Shown one piece after another: positions 43,297-52,436 of a stretch of DNA of 64,000 nucleotides. The stretch comes from DAMBHY01 sp032068765 (GTDB taxonomy: Bacteria; Bacteroidota; Bacteroidia; Bacteroidales; Dysgonomonadaceae). Positions within the stretch are counted from its first letter, which is position 1, and the number at the start of each line of letters is the position of its first letter. The position numbers and the translations under genes are program-made. The notes beneath the pieces were generated by a model. It saw nothing but the letters and a program-made list of their open reading frames with translations. It did no database searches and was not told where the DNA came from. The stretch spans positions 1 through 64,000 of the forward strand of contig DAMBHY010000011.1 of the NCBI GenBank assembly GCA_032068765.1, read 5' to 3'.

Positions 43297-44454
43297 ATGA
43301 TTATTGGAATTCCAAAAGAAATCATGCACGGTGAGGCACGCGTTGCGGCTACACCCGAAACTGTAAAAAAATTCGTTTCTGATGGTTTTACCGTTTTAGT
43401 TGAAAACGGTGCAGGAGTAGGTTCTCACTACTACGACGAAGAATATGCAAACGCTGGCGCAGAGATGGTTGCAAATGCTGCTGACATCTTCTCAAGATCA
43501 GAACTTATTCTCAAAGTAAAAGAACCTTTGTTCAACGATGAGTTAGGCAAACACGAAGTTGACTTGATGCATAGAGGTCAATATCTTATCACCTTTATTC
43601 ACCCTGCTTCTCCGGTTAACCACGAAATGGTAAAAAAATTAGCTGATGCCGGAGTTATCGGTCTTACATTGGATGGTATTCCACGTATCAGCCGCGCACA
43701 AAACATGGATGCTTTAACATCAATGAGTACCTGCGCAGGTTACAAAGGTATCATTATGGCTGCAGACTCAATGACTTCTTTCCTTCCACAAATGTTTACG
43801 GCAGTAGGTGTACTTCAACCAGCTAAAGTATTGGTAATTGGTGTGGGTGTTGCAGGTTTGCAGGCATTAGCTACAGCTAAACGTCTTGGTGCTATCACTC
43901 ATGCAATGGACATTCGTCCGGCAGCTGTGGAACAAGCAGGAAGCTTGGGCGCAAAAATCATCGACTTCAATGTTCCTCAAGAATTAGCCATCGCCGAAGG
44001 TGGTTATGCAAAAAAACTTCCTGAAGATTGGTTGCAAAAAGAACGCGAAGTATTGAAAGACGTATTGAAAGATATGGATATAGTATTCTGTAGCGCTCTT
44101 ATTCCCGGAAAAATCGCTCCAATTCTTATCACTGAAGACATGGTGAAAGGTATGAAAAACGGCGCGGTGATTGTTGACATTTCTATCGACCAAGGTGGTA
44201 ATTGCGAAATCACTCCATTTGGTGAAATCGAAGTTAAACACGGTGTTACACTTCAGGGTGTTAAAAACATTCCGGGTCTTATCCCTACAAGTTCTACCTG
44301 GATGTTCTCAAACAATGTCTACAACCTGGTGAAATTCTTGGTGAAAAACGGAAAAATTGCTTTGGATATGGATGACCAAATCGTTCGTTCTATCTTAGTA
44401 ACTCATGACGGACAAATCGTTCATGAAGGAGCTAAAGAAGCTATGGGTCTATAA
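43297..44454 (+). CDS. pntA: Proton-translocating NAD(P) transhydrogenase, alpha-1 subunit (domain I)
   Basis: This 385-residue NAD(H)-binding domain I protein has the AlaDH/PNT N-terminal block (GIPKEIMHGEARVAATPETV) and the Rossmann motif VIGVGVAGLQALATAKRLGA. A three-polypeptide transhydrogenase (alpha-1, alpha-2, beta) is indicated by the next two genes. A 44-bp hairpin separates it from pntAB. It couples hydride transfer between NAD(H) and NADP(H) to proton movement at the inner membrane. Confidence 0.95.
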   Translation: MIIGIPKEIMHGEARVAATPETVKKFVSDGFTVLVENGAGVGSHYYDEEYANAGAEMVANAADIFSRSELILKVKEPLFNDELGKHEVDLMHRGQYLITFIHPASPVNHEMVKKLADAGVIGLTLDGIPRISRAQNMDALTSMSTCAGYKGIIMAADSMTSFLPQMFTAVGVLQPAKVLVIGVGVAGLQALATAKRLGAITHAMDIRPAAVEQAGSLGAKIIDFNVPQELAIAEGGYAKKLPEDWLQKEREVLKDVLKDMDIVFCSALIPGKIAPILITEDMVKGMKNGAVIVDISIDQGGNCEITPFGEIEVKHGVTLQGVKNIPGLIPTSSTWMFSNNVYNLVKFLVKNGKIALDMDDQIVRSILVTHDGQIVHEGAKEAMGL

Positions 44455-44476
44455 TGGACAAATAGTATAAACAAAA

Positions 44477-44520
44477 AAATATGGCGGACTGCAGCTTTTA
44501 TGGTTACAGCTGCCATATTT
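44477..44520 (+). other. Hairpin between pntAA and pntAB
   Basis: AAATATGGC (44477-44485) pairs with GCCATATTT (44512-44520), with inner CAGCT pairing possible, followed by CTTTTAT. It sits within the transhydrogenase operon and could act as a partial terminator or RNA-processing site, setting the ratio of domain I to the membrane subunits. Confidence 0.55.
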
Positions 44521-44553
44521 CTTTTATATAAATTAATGCATTAAAACATAGAC

Positions 44554-44865
44554 ATGAATCCAGTTATTTTAGTTATTGTATTTATCATCACATCGATAGT
44601 GGGATATTTTATTATAAAAAATGTTCCAAGTCTTCTTCATACACCGCTCATGTCAGGCATGAACGCATTGTCTGGAATTACAATTTTAGGCGCGATTGCT
44701 GCCTTGGGATTAGCGTCCAAAGATGGTAACCCTAACACCACAATTATAGGATTAATCATTGGCGGTCTTGCCATTATTAGTGCAACAATTAATGTAGTTG
44801 GCGGCTTCGGAGTTACACATCGAATGTTGAGAATGTTTAACCGTAAAAAGAAAAACACAAAATGA
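44554..44865 (+). CDS. pntAB: Transhydrogenase alpha-2 subunit (membrane part)
   Basis: This 103-residue protein has three to four membrane helices with the domain II alpha signature LLHTPLMSGMNALSGITILGA and AINVVGGFGVTHRMLRMF-type ending. It overlaps pntB by four bases (ATGA), which indicates tight translational coupling. Confidence 0.95.
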   Translation: MNPVILVIVFIITSIVGYFIIKNVPSLLHTPLMSGMNALSGITILGAIAALGLASKDGNPNTTIIGLIIGGLAIISATINVVGGFGVTHRMLRMFNRKKKNTK

Positions 44866-47372
44866 TTACTACAACTATCTATTATATAATTTGCGTTGTA
44901 TTATCATTGATGGTTCTTTTAGGAATCTCAATGATGAGTAAAGTAAAAACCGCTACGTTGGGAAATACTATCAGCGGAGTGAGTGTATTGATTGGAATTG
45001 TCGTTACACTGCTTTACAACAATATTGTTTCTGTATCGAGCGTATATATTTTCTTATTAATCGGAGCTTTGATCGGAGGCATGTTGGCAAGAAGAGTAAA
45101 GATGATAGAAATGCCGGAAATGGTAGCTCTTCTCAACGGAGTTGGAGGTTTGGCTTCCGCTTTAGTAGGTATTTTATCGCTTTTAAATATTGGAAGCACT
45201 CCTACAAAATACCAGGCATTTGTAAATGTTACAGGCACACTTGCCATTGTGGTAGGTTTGATAACGTTGGTAGGAAGCCTTGTGGCTGCAGGAAAATTGC
45301 ATAAACTTCTCCCTCAAAAACCTGTTATCTGGAAAAATCACTCAGGTATTTTAAATATAAGCCTGTTGGCTTTGGCAGCGATAATCATTTACCCTGCATT
45401 TATATCAACAGTTCCTTCACCATCTCAAGAAACAATCATCCTTCTTGTCAGCATCGTATTTAGTGTATTATTCGGATATGCTTTCTCAATTCGTGTTGGA
45501 GGTGCCGATATGCCTATTACCATTTCGCTGCTTAACTCATTGAGCGGTGTGGCAGGTTCCATTGCCGGTATGGCAATTAATGATATTCTTTTGGTATCTG
45601 TCGGAGGTATCGTTGGAGCTTCAGGACTATTCCTTACACAAATCATGTGTAGGTCTATGAACAGAAGTTTGATGGATATCCTTACAGGTAAAACATCCAT
45701 CGCGGCTAAAAAACCGTCTGCTCAACCAGTGGCTCAAGAACAGAAACTTACTCAACCCGCTCATGCTCCAAAATTAGAAAAAGAAGAAAGCAATTTACAA
45801 GCTGCAAAATCGGTAATTATCGTTCCCGGATATGGAATGGCGTTGGCGCAAGCACAACACTTGGTTCGTCAATTAGCTGACAAATTTGAATCTTTAGGAG
45901 CAGATGTAAAATATGCTATTCATCCTGTGGCTGGTCGTATGCCTGGACACATGAACGTGTTGCTTGCCGAAGCAGATGTTCCGTACGAAAAACTGTACGA
46001 AATGGATGCCGTAAACGACGATTTCAAAAATACGGATGTGGTTGTTGTCATCGGTGCAAACGATGTATTAAATCCTGCTGCTCGTGATGCGGAAGGAACT
46101 CCAATCTACGGAATGCCGGTATTGAACGTTGACCAGGCAAAAGAAATTTATATTTGTAATTACGACTTGAATCCCGGATATGCAGGAGTAGAAAATCCAC
46201 TTTACAAAAGAGAAAAAGGTGTTCACTTATTCTTAGGTGACGCTAAAGAATCTCTTTCTAAGATTATGGATTTATTAAACAAGAACGAAGAAAAAAGTGA
46301 AGCTAAATCTGAAAAACCTTCAGACAATTATTCCTCAGTTCTTTCAAAAGCAAAATCAGTAATTATCGTTCCGGGATATGGAATGGCATTGGCACAAGCA
46401 CAACACTTGGTTCGTCAACTGGCTGATAAGTTTGAATCTATGGGTGCGGAAGTAAAATATTCTATCCACCCTGTTGCTGGACGTATGCCGGGTCACATGA
46501 ATGTATTGCTTGCAGAAGCGGATGTTCCGTATGAAAAACTGTATGAAATGGATGCCGTAAATGGTGATTTCAAAAATACGGATGTGGTTGTTGTCATCGG
46601 TGCAAACGATGTGTTGAATCCTGCCGCTCGTGATGCGGAAGGAACTCCGATTTACGGAATGCCGGTATTGAATGTGGACGAAGCAAAAGAAGTTTTCATC
46701 TGCAACTACGACTTGAATCCGGGTTATGCAGGAGTTGAAAATCCTTTGTATAAAAAAGACAAAGGCGTTCATCTGTTGTTAGGCGATGCAAAAGAATCTT
46801 TGAACAAACTTATGGATGCCCTTAATAAGAAAGATGCTCCTATAGAAGAAATTAATACAGAAGTTCCTGTAAATTATTCCGATATTCTTTCCAATGCAAA
46901 ATCTGTGATTATCGTTCCGGGTTATGGAATGGCATTGGCACAAGCGCAACACTTGGTACGTCAGGTTGCCGATAAATTCGAGTCTAAAGGAGCGGATGTG
47001 AAATTTGCTATCCATCCCGTTGCTGGACGTATGCCGGGTCACATGAATGTATTGCTTGCAGAAGCGGATGTTCCGTATGAAAAACTGCACGAAATGGATG
47101 CCGTTAACGGTGATTTCAAAAATACTGATGTAGTGGTCGTAATCGGTGCAAATGACGTTCTCAACCCTGCCGCTCGTGATGCGGAAGGAACTCCGATTTA
47201 CGGAATGCCGGTGTTGAATGTGGACGAAGCGAAAGAAGTTTTCATCTGCAACTACGACTTGAATCCGGGTTATGCAGGCGTTGAAAATCCGCTGTACAAA
47301 AAAGAAAAAGGCGTATATCTTTTCTTAGGTGATGCTAAAGAATCTTTGAATAAGATTTTGAGTTATATGTAA
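44862..47372 (+). CDS. pntB: Transhydrogenase beta subunit with three domain III copies
   Basis: PntB normally has about 460 residues: eight to nine membrane helices (domain II) and one NADP(H)-binding domain III. Here the membrane part (residues ~1-270) and a linker are followed by three domain III copies beginning near residues 314, 497 and 679, giving 836 residues. The copies are about 93% identical by eye. All keep GYGMALAQAQ, HPVAGRMPGHMNVLLAEA, GANDVLNPAA and GDAKESL. At the position of the KRS motif of E. coli PntB, all three have NYD (residues 433, 615 and 797). The linkers are about 20-25 residues and charged. The frame is unbroken. A strong terminator follows. Confidence 0.95.
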   Translation: MITTTIYYIICVVLSLMVLLGISMMSKVKTATLGNTISGVSVLIGIVVTLLYNNIVSVSSVYIFLLIGALIGGMLARRVKMIEMPEMVALLNGVGGLASALVGILSLLNIGSTPTKYQAFVNVTGTLAIVVGLITLVGSLVAAGKLHKLLPQKPVIWKNHSGILNISLLALAAIIIYPAFISTVPSPSQETIILLVSIVFSVLFGYAFSIRVGGADMPITISLLNSLSGVAGSIAGMAINDILLVSVGGIVGASGLFLTQIMCRSMNRSLMDILTGKTSIAAKKPSAQPVAQEQKLTQPAHAPKLEKEESNLQAAKSVIIVPGYGMALAQAQHLVRQLADKFESLGADVKYAIHPVAGRMPGHMNVLLAEADVPYEKLYEMDAVNDDFKNTDVVVVIGANDVLNPAARDAEGTPIYGMPVLNVDQAKEIYICNYDLNPGYAGVENPLYKREKGVHLFLGDAKESLSKIMDLLNKNEEKSEAKSEKPSDNYSSVLSKAKSVIIVPGYGMALAQAQHLVRQLADKFESMGAEVKYSIHPVAGRMPGHMNVLLAEADVPYEKLYEMDAVNGDFKNTDVVVVIGANDVLNPAARDAEGTPIYGMPVLNVDEAKEVFICNYDLNPGYAGVENPLYKKDKGVHLLLGDAKESLNKLMDALNKKDAPIEEINTEVPVNYSDILSNAKSVIIVPGYGMALAQAQHLVRQVADKFESKGADVKFAIHPVAGRMPGHMNVLLAEADVPYEKLHEMDAVNGDFKNTDVVVVIGANDVLNPAARDAEGTPIYGMPVLNVDEAKEVFICNYDLNPGYAGVENPLYKKEKGVYLFLGDAKESLNKILSYM

Positions 47373-47390
47373 TTTTTGTATTTGATTATA

Positions 47391-47424
47391 AAAATAGGCT
47401 GTCAATTTTCTGACAGCCTATTTT
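47391..47424 (+). terminator. Terminator of the pnt operon
   Basis: A perfect 14-bp stem (AAAATAGGCTGTCA / TGACAGCCTATTTT) closes a 6-nt loop and is followed by GTTTC. It lies 19 bp past pntB. Confidence 0.85.
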
Positions 47425-47627
47425 GTTTCATATTAAGCGATGTTAAAGTTATCTTTCTGAATGGAGGTTAGTGAAATGATGAATCTGTGAGTTTGAGGTT
47501 TAACGTTTAAAGTTCAATGTTTCAATATGACAAAATCATAACCCGTTCCCCACTTCGTGGGTATTTCCCTTATCTTAAGGGAAAAGTATAGACAGTCGAG
47601 GAGATAAGCGAAGCGGAGGGTCTATAT

Positions 47628-47960
47628 CTATTTATGCGAAACAAAATTCAACCCTACAATAGACAGAATCAAGGTAGTTAAAAAGAAAAGCTTCAATCCC
47701 GAGACAGGTTCTTTCAAGATAAATATTCCGGCGATAACTGTAAAAGTTGCACCCAATCCCGACCAAACTGCGTAACCTATACTCACATTGATGCCGTTGT
47801 CAATCGCTTTGTAGAGCATAAACATACTCAATGAAACCGATACGATAAACGAAAGAATCCAAAGCACCATTTCCCTACCCGACGAAACGGATATTTTGGA
47901 CAAGCTTAACGCAAAAACGGACTCAAACAATCCGCCAATAATCAATAATAACCAATTCAT
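47628..47960 (-). CDS. Small multidrug resistance (SMR) family transporter
   Basis: This protein has four membrane helices, 110 residues from the ATG at 47960 (MNWLLLIIGGLFESVFALSL). It shows the SMR pattern with the conserved membrane Glu in LFESVFA and the loop IGYAVWSGLGA. It is closer to SugE/Gdx or EmrE-like exporters of guanidinium or quaternary cations; which one is unclear. The longer frame start at 48005 adds 15 unlikely residues. Confidence 0.9.
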   Translation of the reverse strand: MNWLLLIIGGLFESVFALSLSKISVSSGREMVLWILSFIVSVSLSMFMLYKAIDNGINVSIGYAVWSGLGATFTVIAGIFILKEPVSGLKLFFLTTLILSIVGLNFVSHK

Positions 47961-48104
47961 AATATCATTTATTTCCATGCAAATATAGCAATTCTTATTT
48001 GACAATCACCTTTTCGGTTTTCTGTGCTTGCACAACAAGAAAATAATGTGAAAAATGAGTATATTTGTAAACATCACTCACTTTTTGATACAAACTCGTA
48101 AGCA

Positions 48105-50309
48105 ATGAAATCAATCAAGTTACTTTCAGCAATTTTACTACTTCTTTCTTCAACATTTATCACCGCTCAAGATGTTATCATCCCGATTGAAACAAAAAAC
48201 ACGGCGACAGTTCTCAAAACTGACGGTGATAAGCAATTAAAGATTTTGTATTTCGGCAAAACTTTATCGAATGCGGGGGAATATGCCCAAACAGAAGGTG
48301 TATATAATTTCCGGGCGGAAGGAGCGCGCTCCAATAACAATGCCTTCACCGTGGCGGGAATCGATAATAATTTCGTGGAGCCCGCAATTGCTGTTGTGCA
48401 TACCGACGGCAACAATTCCCTTGACTTGAGATATCAAAGTCATAAGACTTCCGGCACTTCCGACGGTGCATCGCTTACAATCATCACGCTGAAAGATCCT
48501 GTCTATCCGTTTTACGTGGATTTGTATTACAAAACATGGAAGGATGAAGATGTGGTGGAACAATGGAGTGTCATCCGCCACACCGAAAAAGGAAATGTGG
48601 TTTTAAATAAATACGCTTCGGCAAATCTTTATCTGAAAAATGAAGATTATCTGCTGACAAGTTACAACGGTATTTGGGGACGCGAAATGCAGCCTGTGGA
48701 AACGCCTCTCCGTCAAGGAATGCACGTAATACAAAGCCGATTGGGTACAAGAGAAAATCTTCATACTTCGCCCAATTTCATGCTCGCAATCGATGGAAAA
48801 GCAGACGAAAATACCGGAACGGTAATGATGGGACAACTGGCTTGGAACGGCAATTTTGCAATTCAGTTTGAAACGGATGTTCAGAAAAATATGCACATAG
48901 TGGCAGGAATCAATCCTTATCAATCGGCTTACGAACTGCGCCCGAATACTTCTTTCGAAACGCCACATTTTATCTATACACTTTCGTTTGAAGGAAAAGG
49001 AAAAGGAAGCCGCAACCTTCAAAACTGGCTAAGAAAATATCAATTGCTGGATGGACAAGGCGAACGCCTGACTCTCCTCAACAACTGGGAAGCAACGTAT
49101 TTCGATTTTGACCAGGAAAAATTGGTGAATCTTTTTGACGGAGCCAAAGATTTGGGTGTAGATTTATTCTTGCTAGATGACGGATGGTTTGGAAATAAAT
49201 ATCCACGCAATGGTGACAAAGCAGGACTCGGCGACTGGCAGGAAAACAAAAAGAAACTTCCCGACGGCATTCCCTATCTAGTAAAAGAGGCGCAAAATCG
49301 CGGTGTGAAATTCGGCATCTGGATTGAACCCGAGATGGTGAATCCTAAAAGTGAGTTATACGAAAAACATCCCGACTGGGTCATTCGTGAAGAAAAACGT
49401 CCCGAAATTTATTTCCGCAATCAATTGGTACTCGACCTGACCAATCCTGAGGTACAAGACTTTGTTTATAGTATTGTAGACAATCTTTTCACTCAAAATC
49501 CCGATTTGGCATTTATCAAATGGGATTGCAACGCTCCAATCTTCAACGCTCACTCCAAATATCTCGAACGCAAAAAACTTCCGCAATCGCATCTGTATGT
49601 AGAATATACCCGAGGATTGGAGAAAGTGCTCGACAGAATCCGCGCCAAATATCCAAAAGTTCCTATTATGCTTTGCTCAGGTGGAGGTGGACGTTCAGAT
49701 TATAGTCTGCTGAAATATTTCACCGAATTCTGGCTTAGCGACGACACCGAACCGCTCGAACGCGTTTTCATCCAGTGGAATTATTCTTATTACTACCCCG
49801 CTATCGCCATGTGCAACCACGTGACCGACTGGGGACGAAATCGTTCGCTGAAATATCAGATTGACGTGGCTTCAATGGGCAAACTCGGATTTGATATCCG
49901 TGCCAATGAGTTGAGCGAAAAGGATATGCAGTTTGCGAAGCAGACTATCAAGAATTACAATGAATATAAAGACATCGTTTGGCACGGCAATATGTACCGC
50001 CTCGTGAATCCTTACGAAAACAACATGGCATCGCTGATGTATGTAAACGCACAAAAGTCTGAAGCCGTGATGTTCAATTACCTTACCAATTGGCGATATT
50101 CTCCCGACGTAAATCTTCGTCCTGTGAAACTGCAGGGGCTGGACAAGAACAAAAAATATTCCGTTACCGAGATAAATCTTTACACCGATGCCGACTCACC
50201 ATACAAAACCGAAAAAGTATTTTCGGGCGATTTCCTGATGAATGTGGGTATCAATACTTTTGTGGATAATGGACGCACTAGTGTGGTTTTGAGGATTAAG
50301 GAGATGTAG
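48105..50309 (+). CDS. GH36 alpha-galactosidase
   Basis: This 734-residue exported enzyme has a signal peptide (MKSIKLLSAILLLLSSTFITAQ), an N-terminal beta-sandwich and a TIM barrel. Barrel landmarks are LGVDLFLLDDGWFG, GIWIEPEMVNP, FIKWDCN (catalytic nucleophile Asp) and FWLSDDTEP (acid/base Asp region), ending in a C-terminal beta domain. It hydrolyses terminal alpha-galactosides such as raffinose-type sugars. It stands alone, with no SusCD pair nearby. Confidence 0.94.
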   Translation: MKSIKLLSAILLLLSSTFITAQDVIIPIETKNTATVLKTDGDKQLKILYFGKTLSNAGEYAQTEGVYNFRAEGARSNNNAFTVAGIDNNFVEPAIAVVHTDGNNSLDLRYQSHKTSGTSDGASLTIITLKDPVYPFYVDLYYKTWKDEDVVEQWSVIRHTEKGNVVLNKYASANLYLKNEDYLLTSYNGIWGREMQPVETPLRQGMHVIQSRLGTRENLHTSPNFMLAIDGKADENTGTVMMGQLAWNGNFAIQFETDVQKNMHIVAGINPYQSAYELRPNTSFETPHFIYTLSFEGKGKGSRNLQNWLRKYQLLDGQGERLTLLNNWEATYFDFDQEKLVNLFDGAKDLGVDLFLLDDGWFGNKYPRNGDKAGLGDWQENKKKLPDGIPYLVKEAQNRGVKFGIWIEPEMVNPKSELYEKHPDWVIREEKRPEIYFRNQLVLDLTNPEVQDFVYSIVDNLFTQNPDLAFIKWDCNAPIFNAHSKYLERKKLPQSHLYVEYTRGLEKVLDRIRAKYPKVPIMLCSGGGGRSDYSLLKYFTEFWLSDDTEPLERVFIQWNYSYYYPAIAMCNHVTDWGRNRSLKYQIDVASMGKLGFDIRANELSEKDMQFAKQTIKNYNEYKDIVWHGNMYRLVNPYENNMASLMYVNAQKSEAVMFNYLTNWRYSPDVNLRPVKLQGLDKNKKYSVTEINLYTDADSPYKTEKVFSGDFLMNVGINTFVDNGRTSVVLRIKEM

Positions 50310-50331
50310 ATATTTCTTATAACTAATCAAA

Positions 50332-50370
50332 AAAACTCTGCCAAAGCTCAAAATGCTTTGTCAGAGTTTT
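50332..50370 (+). terminator. Terminator of the alpha-galactosidase gene
   Basis: AAAACTCTGCCAAAGC pairs with GCTTTGTCAGAGTTTT with one internal mismatch and is followed by TCTTTTTTT. Confidence 0.8.
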
Positions 50371-50665
50371 TCTTTTTTTACGGGAAGAAGGCATTTATCG
50401 TTTGTTTTTCAATTGGCTTTCAATGCCGTTACGATCAGTTGCGGGCGGTTAATTTTTCCACGAAACTAACTTTTGCTTTTGCCATCGGCTTTTGAATTTA
50501 AAAATTATACAATGCAGCTTGGGGACGAAACCCTTCGGCTGTTTTATTCATTCGGATATTGAGAAATCAAAATGCAGGCGTAGGAGCATTTCCTACAGAT
50601 AAATTCCTTTAAAAAACGCTTTGTTGCAAATATATTAAAGTTTTAGGAATGAGCAAAATAGATTT
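50371..50665. other. Gene-free region between GH36 and the GIY-YIG gene
   Basis: I see no gene, repeat or clear hairpin in these roughly 295 bp. Confidence 0.5.
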
Positions 50666-52330
50666 TTAACTTTCATTCTTCTTTCGTTTCATATAAGCTG
50701 AATCTATCTTACTTGCTTCACTTCTTGTCATCCACTTACAGTTATTAGGGAAATAGCCCTCACTTGGATTAATCATGTGAAAAATCATTTTAGAATTGGA
50801 AGGCTCTCCTACGCTTTTCTTAAATTCATGGAAATCTTTCCAATTTGAATCTATAGTAATATTTGGAATATAAGATTTGGATTTTGGATTGGTTTTACAA
50901 TGGACGATACTGCTCCATGTTTTATAAAGCTTTGTTTTTACATGACCTTCTCCGGGTTTGGAGGGTGCTTTAACATCAATTTTGTCGAATCTTATTCTCC
51001 ATTTAGCAGCATCCTTTGAGATATGTCTTGTTTCAGAAACATATATCACAGCTTCTTTGATACTTCCAAATTTTATACCATCAACTATTGTCTGTTTACT
51101 ATTTGAACCTCCACTTGTTCCACCGGTTGATATATTATAGCCATTTGGAATTAATGTATTCAATTTTTTTATCCATTCTATCTCTTTTTTTTCCAATCCT
51201 TCTTTTGTGGTTCCTGAATCTATTTGTTCAATTATGAAATTGTCTGCACCAAATTCTCTTATTGCAGCGTGAAGTGATTCCTCACTTTTAATACGATTTT
51301 GAAAAGCTTGTTCTCTATGATATTCCCATCTTCTTTCAATACTTTGGATGGTTAAACCGACATACAACTTTCCATTTATTTTATTTGTAATTAAATAAAT
51401 AATACCATTAGAAAATCCAGGGTTAGGTATCCTAGTAAAAGCTTCTTCTGGCTTCATTCCTTGTTTTATCCAACGTATTATAGTCTTTGCACTTGCTAAG
51501 GGATTTAAAACTCGTATAGCTTCTTCAATATTTGGATATTCTTGACCAAATACTTTTATTTTGTTAGTCTCTCGTTGACATCTTATATAATCAGGTACAA
51601 ATATTTTCTCTTCGCTTAATCCGGCTTGTCTCCTTTTTAGTGCTCTATAATAATCCACTCCCAGAATTTTACATTTTTTCTTAAAAGAGTCGAACACTAT
51701 TTCTTCGTTTGAACACTTAGGACATTTAGTTCCTTTTAAATGATTACTTGGAGATTGAAAGAATTCACCATGTTTGGGACAAATTATTTTACCTTTTATT
51801 GCAGAAGATTTATAAACGAATTCACTATAATCATAACATTCTCCATGAACCTTCTTTGCGTTCTTAATAAATGATTCGTTTAATTCTTTTTGAGATTTAA
51901 TTTTTCCCAAATCAGATTTACTTCCTGAAAGTTTCAGAGATTTACATTGTGTACATCCAGTATGACCTCTTAAATGATTTCGGGGTTCTTGTTCAAAAAT
52001 GACATTATGGAGAATGCACTTTATTATTACCTTTTTACCGACAGAGGGTAGTTCATCAAATAAAGAATAATCATATATCTCTCCCCAATGTTCTTTTGCG
52101 CGTCTAACAAATTCGTCTTTGCTTGTTTTCTGAGAATCATCATAACATTTTCGACAACCACTACCTTTAATATGTTTAGCTGGACTCACATAAAACCCTC
52201 CATGCTTTGGACAAATTACAATTACCTTGGTTTTGGAATTTACATATTTAACCAATGAATAATCATATTTATTCCCATGTCTGGCTCTAAATTCGATTAA
52301 TATTTCTTTTTGAGTCTTCCTTTCAGGCAT
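50666..52330 (-). CDS. GIY-YIG nuclease with zinc ribbons and HNH-like tail
   Basis: This 554-residue multi-domain protein resembles homing or phage-type nucleases. Three repeated zinc-ribbon-like units (about residues 7-63, 71-130, 148-207) carry the pattern C-P-x-H-G-x-F...H-x-x-G...C-x-x-C; the middle one is slightly degenerate. A GIY-YIG domain follows (308-400; GIIYLITNKINGKLYVGLT, then ERRWEYHREQA). The C-terminal segment (about 465-545; IDSNWKDFHEFK...YFPNNCKWMTRSEAS) looks like the W..F...P.NC.W.T tail of phage HNH endonucleases. No intron, transposase or toxin partner is visible next to it. Function is inferred from domains. Confidence 0.78.
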   Translation of the reverse strand: MPERKTQKEILIEFRARHGNKYDYSLVKYVNSKTKVIVICPKHGGFYVSPAKHIKGSGCRKCYDDSQKTSKDEFVRRAKEHWGEIYDYSLFDELPSVGKKVIIKCILHNVIFEQEPRNHLRGHTGCTQCKSLKLSGSKSDLGKIKSQKELNESFIKNAKKVHGECYDYSEFVYKSSAIKGKIICPKHGEFFQSPSNHLKGTKCPKCSNEEIVFDSFKKKCKILGVDYYRALKRRQAGLSEEKIFVPDYIRCQRETNKIKVFGQEYPNIEEAIRVLNPLASAKTIIRWIKQGMKPEEAFTRIPNPGFSNGIIYLITNKINGKLYVGLTIQSIERRWEYHREQAFQNRIKSEESLHAAIREFGADNFIIEQIDSGTTKEGLEKKEIEWIKKLNTLIPNGYNISTGGTSGGSNSKQTIVDGIKFGSIKEAVIYVSETRHISKDAAKWRIRFDKIDVKAPSKPGEGHVKTKLYKTWSSIVHCKTNPKSKSYIPNITIDSNWKDFHEFKKSVGEPSNSKMIFHMINPSEGYFPNNCKWMTRSEASKIDSAYMKRKKNES

Positions 52331-52385
52331 TCATTCTGTAATTATTTTCAAAGATACAGAACTTTACATAAACTCTAAACAAAAA

Positions 52386-52414
52386 AAAAGCGGAACTTTT
52401 GGGTTCCGCTTTTT
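52386..52414 (-). terminator. Terminator of the methylmalonyl-CoA mutase operon
   Basis: AAAAGCGGAAC pairs with GTTCCGCTTTT across a 6-nt loop, followed on the minus strand by a poly-T run. It lies 23 bp past the mutase large-subunit stop. Confidence 0.88.
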
Positions 52415-52436
52415 CATATTTATATAACTTATCTGA

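Noticed and set aside
44862..47372. Frameshift or gene fusion artefact in pntB
   Set aside because: The frame is intact, each copy keeps all motifs, and the linkers are charged and differ in sequence, so it reads as a real tandem duplication. Assembly collapse or expansion cannot be excluded without long reads.
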